This document shows positions 16,209-24,190 of a stretch of 64,000 bases of DNA, one piece after another (position 1 is the first letter of the stretch; each line of letters starts with the position of its first letter). The DNA is taken from contig NZ_JAVRHR010000001.1 of NCBI RefSeq assembly GCF_031846445.1, positions 620,001 through 684,000 on the forward strand, read 5' to 3'. The translations under genes and the position numbers were made by a program. The notes under the pieces were generated by a model. The model saw only the letters and a list, made by a program, of their open reading frames with translations. It was not told the DNA's origin and searched no databases. The DNA is from Croceitalea rosinachiae. GTDB lineage: Bacteria > Bacteroidota > Bacteroidia > Flavobacteriales > Flavobacteriaceae.

Positions 16209-17114
16209 ATGAATAATAACCGTCCAATTGGAAAGGTATCGGACTTTAGGTTCCTTCAACTAACCCTATTAATAGTGATTACAATACAAGTTTTTTTGGG
16301 CTGTAATAGGGCAAGGCGAGAACCTATACTATCTACTACAATTCCTGAAATTGATAAAAAAAGGGAACCAAAAATACTTACCGCTTTTTTTGGTTTGGAC
16401 AATGCATTAAACCAACGGTCAAGACTGTTGTATAAGGATGCTCCAGATCAAGACGGAATGCCTTTGGTTTTCTCCCATGAGCTTGATCCAAGTACATTGG
16501 AGAGCAGTGATTTTCAGGTGACCACTCAAAGTGGACAAGTTTTTCAAGTTGAATACGCCACCTTATTGCCGGCCAATGAAGAATTTGAACTTAGAACGGT
16601 CTTGCTGATTGGGGAATATGGTAATCATCCTGATAATCCGCCCGTTTCAGTTACAATTATTGGTGATTTAATGAGTAGAACAGGATTTAATTTTAAGGGA
16701 CAAACCATAAAAGTAATTCCGTTGGAAGAGGGGCCTATTTTAAGCTATGCGGAATATTTCACCTTTGACCAAGACTATCCTTATATAGAAGAAGGGAGAG
16801 GTTGTGATTGTCCTTTGGAAGAAACTCAACTAGTGGTAAAAGCGGTTTGGTCAGGGGGTGTTCGAGCTACAAATGGTGATGAACTCGGTCTAAATGAACT
16901 AAACGACTTTGAAGTCACCCTAGTTCAAGAAGCGGATACACTAATAGTTACCCCCTTTTTATTTGCAGATTTGGAAGATAATGATAATAACATTGATTTG
17001 TGCTTGATAGAATCAGGAACTCCACTTAAGTTAAAAGTTAATAAAAATGTAACCATAGACCCTAGAGGTGATAAAAACCCAAAAACACAGATTGAGATTA
17101 AGAGTAGATGGTAA
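16209..17114 (+). CDS. Hypothetical lipoprotein
   Basis: Protein of 301 residues with a signal anchor and lipobox (IQVFLGCNRARRE). The mature part has no recognised domain. It contains a Cys pair in GRGCDCPLEE and a Cys in NIDLCLIES. It starts 2 bp after the hydroxylase gene, so it is probably translated from the same mRNA. Function unknown; envelope location is inferred from the lipobox. Confidence 0.7.
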   Translation: MNNNRPIGKVSDFRFLQLTLLIVITIQVFLGCNRARREPILSTTIPEIDKKREPKILTAFFGLDNALNQRSRLLYKDAPDQDGMPLVFSHELDPSTLESSDFQVTTQSGQVFQVEYATLLPANEEFELRTVLLIGEYGNHPDNPPVSVTIIGDLMSRTGFNFKGQTIKVIPLEEGPILSYAEYFTFDQDYPYIEEGRGCDCPLEETQLVVKAVWSGGVRATNGDELGLNELNDFEVTLVQEADTLIVTPFLFADLEDNDNNIDLCLIESGTPLKLKVNKNVTIDPRGDKNPKTQIEIKSRW

Positions 17115-17175
17115 AACAATCCAAGTATAGTATGTATTAGGTAATACCCGATTTTGAATATTTAAGAATAGCTGT

Positions 17176-17718
17176 ATGCGTTTTCAAATCTTTATAAGTT
17201 TACTCAGAAAATCAAAATTTTTGACCTTTGAAAAGGGTAGTAACTTAATCAAAATAGGCGCTAGAGAACCACATCTATTTTTCATTAGAAAGGGGTTGGT
17301 TCGCTGTTTCTTCGTAGATGAAAAAGGTGATGAAATAACTTTCCAGCTTTTCCCTGAGAATAGAATAGTTTCAAATTTTCATACCATAATGTTTAATAAA
17401 CCCTCAAAATTTGAGTATCAAACCCTTGAACGGACCAAAGTATACACTATCGATTTTAAAACCTACCAAGCTTTTATTCTTAAAAACCCTAAATTGTTGG
17501 AGGCGAACAGGGAATTTCTTTTTAAAAGAAATTTCGAAAAAGTATACAATAGAATAGAGTCATTCGTTCTGCTCGCGCCAGAGGAACGCTATATTAAGTA
17601 CTGTAAGGATTACCCCGGTATCGTAAATCGGGCCCCTGATAGATATATTGCCAGTGTTTTGGGTATAACTCCCGTTTCTCTAAGCAGGATTCGAAAAAGA
17701 ATCGTTTCAAAAAAATAG
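17176..17718 (+). CDS. Crp/Fnr-family transcriptional regulator
   Basis: Protein of 180 residues. The cyclic-nucleotide-binding-like jelly roll (about 10-110) includes FFIRKGLVRCFFVDEKGDE, followed by a C-terminal helix-turn-helix with recognition segment ASVLGITPVSLSRIRKRI. No Fnr-type N-terminal cysteine cluster is present. The cAMP-contacting Glu/Arg pair is not obvious, so the ligand is uncertain. It lies directly upstream of a pectinacetylesterase-like gene in the same orientation, which suggests local control but does not prove it. Confidence 0.9.
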   Translation: MRFQIFISLLRKSKFLTFEKGSNLIKIGAREPHLFFIRKGLVRCFFVDEKGDEITFQLFPENRIVSNFHTIMFNKPSKFEYQTLERTKVYTIDFKTYQAFILKNPKLLEANREFLFKRNFEKVYNRIESFVLLAPEERYIKYCKDYPGIVNRAPDRYIASVLGITPVSLSRIRKRIVSKK

Positions 17719-17802
17719 TTTTCCGCATTCGTTCTTATCTTTTGTTAATCGCATTAACCCTAATATCATTTTAGTTTTGAAATAAATTAAAATAATAAGG
17801 AA

Positions 17803-18954
17803 ATGATACGATTTAGAATTAGCTTACTAATAATATTTGGATACTTCACACTTTTAACCGGCTGTTCTGGGGAAACTTCTTCAGAAGAAGAATTGTTTAG
17901 CGAAGAAACAATTGGTGAAGAATCAGAGGAAAACGATGAAGATGGCATGTCCACTGGCCTTCTCGCATTCCAAGAATTGTATGACCAAGGCGTAGATAAA
18001 TATCTTGGAGTTTTTACACCAACCTCTTCCGAAGTGGTATCAGGAGTTACGGAACACATTTTTACTGATATTGGGGGAGGTCCTATTTGTTTCACCGGCG
18101 AACGGTTTTCCATGTTTACTAGGGATGGTAGTAGTAATCATCTCATGATATTTCTACAAGGTGGCGGATTCTGCAGTCCTGTGGCTTGTGAAGCAACGGA
18201 AACTGGCATTCCTTTAATCCCATTCGGAATACTCAACCCCAACGACCCTCTAAACCCTACGGCAAACTATGATGTAGGGTATGTACCCTATTGCGATGGC
18301 TCGCAAATGATGGGTGATAACGAAGTGGATAGCGATGGCGATGGTACCAACGATCGTTTCTTTAGAGGGGTGCAAAACCTATCCGCTTCTTTGGATGTCA
18401 TTTTTCAAACCTATCCCAATCCTGATAAGATTGTATTGGCAGGCAACAGCGCCGGGGGTTTTGCGGCACACAATGCATTGCCATTGGTAAGGAGATTATA
18501 TCCTAATGTGAACATTTTCATGATTAACGATTCTGGAAATGGTATTATAGCTCCTGGGGGAATAGATGTCTTATTGGACTATTGGAATGCGAGGTCGTTC
18601 TTACCTGAAAGTTGTGCAGATTGTATTGGTGCAGATGGTAACCTCACCGGATATCATAAATATCAACTTGATAATGATCAGAATATGCGAATGGCATATA
18701 TCAGTTCTAAACAAGATTCTGTCCTTTCTGCTTCATACCCCGGTGGGGCTCCAGCATTCGAAGCCGAACTTCTCGAAGCTACCACAGAACTTAACGAAGC
18801 ATACCCTATACGTTTTAATGGCCTAATAGCTAATGGAGAAGCCCATACCTATATAATCAGACAATTTGATATTGAAGTAGGTGGTGTAATGGTGAGGCAA
18901 TGGGTTACCGATATGTTGAATGAAAATGAAAGTTGGACTACCATAATTGAATAA
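17803..18954 (+). CDS. Pectinacetylesterase/Notum-family hydrolase lipoprotein
   Basis: Predicted serine esterase of 383 residues. It is lipid-anchored by a lipobox (LLTGCSGE), followed by a Glu/Ser-rich spacer to about residue 50. The oxyanion strand is LMIFLQGGGFCSP. The nucleophile is S216 in AGNSAGGFAAH, and a late His is found in NGEAHTYI. Paired cysteines (CSPVACE, CADC) are typical of the family. A DSDGDGTND insertion resembles a calcium-binding loop. The likely substrate is acetylated polysaccharide (pectin type, CE13-like). A -7-like TAGTTTTG lies at 17772-17779, but without a -33 partner. Confidence 0.85.
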   Translation: MIRFRISLLIIFGYFTLLTGCSGETSSEEELFSEETIGEESEENDEDGMSTGLLAFQELYDQGVDKYLGVFTPTSSEVVSGVTEHIFTDIGGGPICFTGERFSMFTRDGSSNHLMIFLQGGGFCSPVACEATETGIPLIPFGILNPNDPLNPTANYDVGYVPYCDGSQMMGDNEVDSDGDGTNDRFFRGVQNLSASLDVIFQTYPNPDKIVLAGNSAGGFAAHNALPLVRRLYPNVNIFMINDSGNGIIAPGGIDVLLDYWNARSFLPESCADCIGADGNLTGYHKYQLDNDQNMRMAYISSKQDSVLSASYPGGAPAFEAELLEATTELNEAYPIRFNGLIANGEAHTYIIRQFDIEVGGVMVRQWVTDMLNENESWTTIIE

Positions 18955-18970
18955 ATGAAGAAAAGCTTAA

Positions 18971-19009
18971 AAATTTGAATTCTCTACAAATGTTGAGAAA
19001 TTTGAATTC
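18971..19009. repeat. Perfect 12-bp direct repeat, 27-bp period
   Basis: AAATTTGAATTC occurs at 18971-18982 and again at 18998-19009. A -7-like TATGTTTG follows at 19019-19026, and the barrel remnant starts at 19052. The arrangement looks like a regulator binding site upstream of a promoter. It shares nothing obvious with the LytTR-type sites near the intact barrel gene. Confidence 0.5.
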
Positions 19010-19051
19010 CTTAACTTCTATGTTTGTAATTAGAACATTAACTATACCATT

Positions 19052-19242
19052 ATGAGTAAATTAATCTTTATCGCTTTTCTAGTTTTCGAACTATCTTCAT
19101 TGATTGCCCAAACTGATAAGCCCAAATTCTGCTTGGGAGCATCTTACGGAACTTCATTTTCTTTAGGCGATTTTAAGACACCAATATAGACAATGACAAT
19201 ATGGGTAACAGCTATCAAATAGTATTTGAATCAGCTTTATGA
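19052..19242 (+). pseudogene. Truncated, frameshifted copy of the outer-membrane barrel gene
   Basis: ATG 19052 opens a frame with a signal peptide (to SLIAQ) and FCLGASYGTSFSLGDFKTPI, ending at TAG 19187-19189. This closely follows the first 40 or so residues of the barrel at 6065 (FYIGASVGSAFTLGDFKEADI). The next frame from 19183 continues as NIDNDNMGNSYQIVFESAL and stops at TGA 19240. The barrel body is missing. It is therefore a decayed paralogue, sitting near the second RND operon as the intact barrel does near the first. Confidence 0.75.
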
Positions 19243-19377
19243 TTTTAGAAGGTTTTAATCGAAAAAAAGAAAAAAACCAAACGACTTCTTTTTGGCTCTA
19301 TGTTCCTTGAGGTTTTCACTAAAAATCCCTACTTTACCCTTGATTACAGAATTCACCAACCAACTCTAAGAAAATTA

Positions 19378-20637
19378 ATGGATTATTTTGTTATAACCAG
19401 TATTCTAGTATTCCTTTCTGCGGTCTTTGGTTATCTGAATCTTCGCATTTTCAAACTGCCCAACACCATAGGATTAACCTTAATAACCATTCTTTTCACT
19501 TTAGGCGTTTTTGCATTAAGTTATTATGATGACACGCTGCTCAAAGCTGAACGCTTCATCATTTCTAAGATAGATTTTAAAGTGGTGCTACTCGACATCA
19601 TGTTGAGCTTTCTCTTGTTTGCTGGAGCCCTGCATACAGACCTAAAAAAATTGAAAGAGCAGCGCTGGCCTGTATTGGTATTTGCGACTTTCGGAGTTTT
19701 GGTTTCGACCTTCTTGATCGGTACTGCTACGTATTATTTATTGATGGTGCTTGGCCTACAAGTAAAATTTGTGTATTGCCTTTTGTTCGGAGCCCTAATT
19801 TCACCTACTGACCCCATTGCTGTTTTAGGCATTTTAAAAAAGGCAGGGGCACCGAAAAAATTGGAAATCAAGATTGTTGGAGAATCACTATTTAATGACG
19901 GCGTAGGCGTTGTGGTGTTTCTGACCATTTTTGGTCTGGCCAGTGGTTCTGCAGATTTTTCAATAAACAGTGTCCTTGAGCTTTTTATTGTAGAGGTATT
20001 TGGCGGATTACTTCTGGGGTTTGTCTTGGGATGGCTGACCTATTATTTTCTTAAAAAAATTGATGACTATAACATTGAAGTGATTATTACCCTAGCTACA
20101 GTAATGACAGGAACTGTCATTGCCACCCATTTACATGTATCCGCGCCTTTGGCCATGGTAGTGGCTGGACTTATGGTAGGCGGAAACAAAACTCGCGAGC
20201 ATGCGATGTCCGAATTGACCGAAGACTACGTTGACAAGTTTTGGGAATTGATAGACATTCTATTGAATATGATTTTATTTGTATTGATTGGAATGGAAAT
20301 GCTTGTGCTAGAGTTCAACACTACTTATATTTATGCTGGACTTTTGGCTATTCCAATTGCCTTAGCTTGTCGTTATATTTCATTGATTATACCTGTAAGG
20401 GTTTTTCAAAAGCGATTGGATTTTGTTCCTAATACGACTTTGATAATGACATGGGGGGGTCTAAGGGGGGCTATTTCAATAGCTTTGGCCTTAGGATTGA
20501 CCGAATCGATGGAACGAGATCTTTTTCTGGTGATTACATATGTTATTGTCATATTTTCAATTTTGGTACAGGGACTAACCGTTGAAAAACTGATTGCAAA
20601 GCTTAAATTAAACTCTAATGGGACCGAGTCGAAGTAA
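19378..20637 (+). CDS. Na+/H+ antiporter, CPA1 family
   Basis: Inner-membrane cation/proton exchanger of 419 residues from ATG 19378, with about 12 hydrophobic segments. An earlier in-frame ATG at 19300 would add a non-hydrophobic 26-residue extension and is less likely. CPA1 signatures are ALISPTDPIAVLGIL and the ion-binding Asn-Asp in GESLFNDGVGVVVFL, plus a late WGGLRGAISIALAL. Length is normal. It sits between the barrel remnant and the second TolC-fusion gene, a position empty in the first RND locus, so it was inserted into or retained in only one copy. Confidence 0.93.
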   Translation: MDYFVITSILVFLSAVFGYLNLRIFKLPNTIGLTLITILFTLGVFALSYYDDTLLKAERFIISKIDFKVVLLDIMLSFLLFAGALHTDLKKLKEQRWPVLVFATFGVLVSTFLIGTATYYLLMVLGLQVKFVYCLLFGALISPTDPIAVLGILKKAGAPKKLEIKIVGESLFNDGVGVVVFLTIFGLASGSADFSINSVLELFIVEVFGGLLLGFVLGWLTYYFLKKIDDYNIEVIITLATVMTGTVIATHLHVSAPLAMVVAGLMVGGNKTREHAMSELTEDYVDKFWELIDILLNMILFVLIGMEMLVLEFNTTYIYAGLLAIPIALACRYISLIIPVRVFQKRLDFVPNTTLIMTWGGLRGAISIALALGLTESMERDLFLVITYVIVIFSILVQGLTVEKLIAKLKLNSNGTESK

Positions 20638-20687
20638 TACAAGGAATTGCCAAAACTATTGTTCTAGAGTGAAATTGTTATATTGAA

Positions 20688-20702
20688 TAAGAAACCATTA
20701 TA
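20688..20702 (+). repeat. 15-bp leader block shared by the two TolC-fusion genes (copy 2)
   Basis: TAAGAAACCATTATA is identical to 6793-6807. Here it runs directly into the start codon, so the last A is the A of ATG. Confidence 0.6.
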
Positions 20703-23062
20703 TGAAGTCTATCAAAACATTTGTTGCCCTCCTCTTCTTCATAGCAAGTTTTACCAGTGCACTTGCGCAGGAAAAATCTATCTACAAGGTGGGAGTCTTA
20801 CTGGATCGGACAACCCCTGAGATCTCGCCTTTGATTGTAAGGCTGCAAAATGAAATTAAGGCGGTCGTCGGGGAAGATGCCACGATTGTCTTTCCGGAAG
20901 AAAGCCTTTTGGTCAATGATTTTGATTTGGAGAGGGCTCAAAGCAATTACAATCAGCTTATTGCAGGTGATGCTGACATTATTTTAGCCTTTGGAGTGTT
21001 CAACAATGAAATAATTAGCCCCTTGGCCGTTCATCAAAAACCCACAATTTTGTTCGGTGCGATAAATAGGGATGTCCAGCAATTAGACCTTTCGAAATCC
21101 GTTTCAGGCATTGAAAATTTCACGTACCTTGTAGAATCTGAATCATATAAGGAAGATCTCACACGTTTCAAGGAGCTCAGTGATTTTAAAAATTTGGGTA
21201 TCGCAGTAGATGCCGCGGTTGCAGAAATTTTGCCCTTAAAAGAAATCTTTGATGTCGAGTTGGCGGAGTTAAATGCAGACTATCGATTAATCACCTTTGA
21301 ATCTGTTGATGATATCATCGCCAATCTTGAAGGTACGGATGCCTTGTATATGGCGGGTGGATTTTTTATGGGTGCAGAACAAAAGAAACGCTTGATCCAA
21401 GTTCTTCTGGAACGTAAATTGCCTTCTTTTACCGTAAACGGTCCTGCCGATGTGAACAATGGTTTTTTGGCCACATTGCAGGCCGAGGAAAACTTGGATC
21501 AGTTTTTTAGACGGATTGCCCTTAATATTGAGGCCTATGTCACGGGAACGCCAATGGCTGAACTGCCTATCTATATTGATTACAACCCTAGGTTGACCAT
21601 CAATTACAATACCTCTGAAGCCATAGGGGTGCCTATTAAATACAGTTTGATCGGGGAAACGGATTTTGTTGGCGAATTCCGAAACGTCCTATCCCAAAAG
21701 GAATACGATTTACTGACAGTTATCAATCAAGCCCTCGAACAAAATTTATCCATCCAAGCTAGTCAAAAAGATGTGGATTTGGCCACTCAAGATATTAAGT
21801 CGGCCACCAGCAATTATTTACCTTCGGTAACAGCATCGGGCACAGCCAGCTATGTAGATCCTGATTTGGCTGAAATCAGTAATGGGCAAAACCCTGAGTT
21901 TTCTACCGCGGGCAACATTACATTGAACCAAACAGTGTTTTCTGAGTCGGCCAATGCTAACATTGCCATTCAGAAAAAATTACAGAAAGCCCAACAGGAA
22001 GACTTCAACGCTTCCCAGTTGGATTTGATCTTTGATTCTGCCAATGCCTATTTCAACGTGTTGATTTCAAAAGCCAATACCCAAATTCAGGTACGGAATG
22101 TGGATTTAACCAAAAGGAACCTGGAAATTTCAGAACAGAATTTTGAGGCAGGACAATCTGGAAAGTCCGATATGCTGCGATTTAGAAGTGAAATGGCCCA
22201 AAATACGCAAACCATGGTTGAGGCCATTAACCAATTGGAGCAAGGATTTTTGTTTTTGAATCAAGTCTTGAACAATCCCACGAATTACGAAATCGATGTG
22301 GCCGATGTGGAACTAAACGAAGGTATTTTTGAAGAATATAATTATGATGAGTTGTTTGGCCTTTTGGACAATCCCACCCTTCGCGAACCTTTTATAGAAT
22401 TTTTGATTCAGGAAGCCAACAAAAATGCTCCAGAATTAAAGTCCTTGGGCTATAGTCTTGAAGCTGCCGATCGTAATATTCGGTTAAACGGTTATGGACG
22501 TTTTTTGCCTACCCTAGCGCTTCAAGGTCAGTATAGCTCCACTTTTAATCGTTCAGGAGCGGGAAGCACTGTACCCGAAGGGTTGGGGTTCGGATTGGTT
22601 GACAATTATTACACGGCTGGTGCAAGTATTTCTATCCCCATCATCAATCAAAACTTAAATAACATCAATCGGCAAACAGCACTGATTCAAAAGGATCAGT
22701 TGGAAATCAATAAAAATAACTTGGAACTCAACATCGCAGTTAACGTGAGAAACGGGGTTTTGAATCTGGTGAACCAGATGTCCAATATTCAATTATCAAA
22801 AATATCAGAAGAAACCGCTGCCGAGGCTTTGGAACTTACTAGAGCTTCTTATTCGGAAGGAGCTGTTAATATTGTACAGCTGTTGGATGCCCAAAACAAT
22901 TATTTAGATGCGCAATTGGCGAGAACAAATGCGGTATATAATTTTTTGATCAATGCCTTGCAACTAGAACGGTTTATGGGTTACTATTTTCTGCTCAATA
23001 CAGAGCAAAAAAATGATGAGTTCAGGCAGCGTTTCTTTGAATTTCTAAACACTCAAAATTAA
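20702..23062 (+). CDS. Solute-binding-like domain fused to TolC-family outer-membrane efflux protein (copy 2)
   Basis: Protein of 786 residues with the same architecture as the 6816 gene: signal peptide 1-22 (ALAQ), solute-binding-like region about 25-335 (YKVGVLLDRTT, ADIILAFGVFNNE, PTILFGAINRD, DALYMAGGFFM), then TolC repeats about 345-786. The TolC part has the strands SNYLPSVTASGTAS and GRFLPTLALQGQYSS and a long coiled-coil hairpin. The two copies are clearly homologous over their whole length but well diverged, so the duplication is old or the systems were acquired separately. Adaptor and permease genes follow. Confidence 0.85.
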   Translation: MKSIKTFVALLFFIASFTSALAQEKSIYKVGVLLDRTTPEISPLIVRLQNEIKAVVGEDATIVFPEESLLVNDFDLERAQSNYNQLIAGDADIILAFGVFNNEIISPLAVHQKPTILFGAINRDVQQLDLSKSVSGIENFTYLVESESYKEDLTRFKELSDFKNLGIAVDAAVAEILPLKEIFDVELAELNADYRLITFESVDDIIANLEGTDALYMAGGFFMGAEQKKRLIQVLLERKLPSFTVNGPADVNNGFLATLQAEENLDQFFRRIALNIEAYVTGTPMAELPIYIDYNPRLTINYNTSEAIGVPIKYSLIGETDFVGEFRNVLSQKEYDLLTVINQALEQNLSIQASQKDVDLATQDIKSATSNYLPSVTASGTASYVDPDLAEISNGQNPEFSTAGNITLNQTVFSESANANIAIQKKLQKAQQEDFNASQLDLIFDSANAYFNVLISKANTQIQVRNVDLTKRNLEISEQNFEAGQSGKSDMLRFRSEMAQNTQTMVEAINQLEQGFLFLNQVLNNPTNYEIDVADVELNEGIFEEYNYDELFGLLDNPTLREPFIEFLIQEANKNAPELKSLGYSLEAADRNIRLNGYGRFLPTLALQGQYSSTFNRSGAGSTVPEGLGFGLVDNYYTAGASISIPIINQNLNNINRQTALIQKDQLEINKNNLELNIAVNVRNGVLNLVNQMSNIQLSKISEETAAEALELTRASYSEGAVNIVQLLDAQNNYLDAQLARTNAVYNFLINALQLERFMGYYFLLNTEQKNDEFRQRFFEFLNTQN

Positions 23063-23082
23063 TAGAACAAAATATTCGGAAT

Positions 23083-24168
23083 ATGAGAATAATACAACAG
23101 TTCGGTTTTTTATTGGCACTTGGCCTGTTTTTGGTATCCTGCGGAGCCGAAGAAAAAAAAGAAGAAATCGCTTTACGACCCGTGAAGTATAAAGAAATTG
23201 GGTTTTTAGGGGGAGAGAAGTCAAGAACCTTTAGTGGCACGGCTAGAACAGATAAAATCATCAACCTAAGTTTTAGAAACTCAGGTATTATCACACAGTT
23301 CGATTTAAAATTAGGGCAAAACGTAAAAAAAGGGCAGTTATTGGCTAAACTAGACAATGTACAGGCACGTTTATCCTATGAACAATCCATTACTCAGCTG
23401 AATAGCGCTGCCTCTCAAGTAAATACTGCCAAATTAAGTTTGAATCGTATGCGCACCCTTTATGAAAAAGGAAGTACCTCCTTAAGCGATTTTGAAGCGG
23501 CCAAAAATTCTTTTAGAAATGCCGAGGAGAGTTATAAGTCGGCTAAAAGGGGGGTAGAAATTCAACAGGAGCAGATTAATTATGGCTATATCTACGCACC
23601 TGAAGATGGCACTATCGCTTCCATTTCTGCTGAAATCGATGAAAATGTTAGCCCTGGTCAAGCGGTAGCTGTATTAAACGCGGGTACCGATATGGAGATT
23701 ACCTTAGGAATTCCAGAGAGTATCATTAACGGGGTACAACTAAATATGGATGTGATGGTTGACTTCACTTCCATAGAGGAAAACCAGTTCAAGGGCATGG
23801 TATCTGAGGTGGCTCCGGCTGTTGATGCTAATACCTCAACCTACCCCATAAAGGTTATTGTCACCAATCCAAGTGATGACATAAAAAGCGGCATGGCGGC
23901 CAATGTGACCTTCGACTTTGGCAACTATGATTCTAGTACCAATGTTTTGGTTGTACCTACACACGCTGTCGGGGAAGATAGCAATGGACGTTTTGTCTTT
24001 CTAGTTGAGGGCGAAGGGGAAACCGGTAAAGTAAAGAAGCAAGCAGTGCAGTTAGGGAATTTAACGGCTCAAGGGTTCGAAGTGACCTCAGGACTTTCTT
24101 CTGGCCAAAAAATTGCAGTAGCAGGTTTACAGACCCTTTTAGACGGGCAAGAAGTAAGGTTGCAATAA
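23083..24168 (+). CDS. RND efflux periplasmic adaptor (HlyD/AcrA family) lipoprotein, copy 2
   Basis: Adaptor of 361 residues with lipobox LVSCGAE. Biotinyl-lipoyl-like halves GIITQFDLKLGQNVKKGQLL and YGYIYAPEDGTIASISAEID flank a coiled-coil hairpin (about 95-160). The C-terminal membrane-proximal domain ends LLDGQEVRLQ. It is a paralogue of the adaptor at 9225, sharing the RTLYEKGSTSLSDFEAAK/RLYQSEGASLSDLENAR hairpin-tip region thought to dock with TolC. Confidence 0.93.
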   Translation: MRIIQQFGFLLALGLFLVSCGAEEKKEEIALRPVKYKEIGFLGGEKSRTFSGTARTDKIINLSFRNSGIITQFDLKLGQNVKKGQLLAKLDNVQARLSYEQSITQLNSAASQVNTAKLSLNRMRTLYEKGSTSLSDFEAAKNSFRNAEESYKSAKRGVEIQQEQINYGYIYAPEDGTIASISAEIDENVSPGQAVAVLNAGTDMEITLGIPESIINGVQLNMDVMVDFTSIEENQFKGMVSEVAPAVDANTSTYPIKVIVTNPSDDIKSGMAANVTFDFGNYDSSTNVLVVPTHAVGEDSNGRFVFLVEGEGETGKVKKQAVQLGNLTAQGFEVTSGLSSGQKIAVAGLQTLLDGQEVRLQ

Positions 24169-24190
24169 CAACATATAACCATCCAAAAAA

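Noticed and set aside
17772..17779. TAGTTTTG as promoter of the pectinacetylesterase gene
   Set aside because: It matches the -7 pattern and sits at a sensible distance, but the only upstream TTTG is 27 bp away, outside the normal spacing. Mentioned with the gene, not listed as a promoter.
19300..19377. N-terminal extension of the antiporter from ATG 19300
   Set aside because: The added 26 residues are not hydrophobic and do not fit the family start; ATG 19378 begins directly at the first transmembrane segment.
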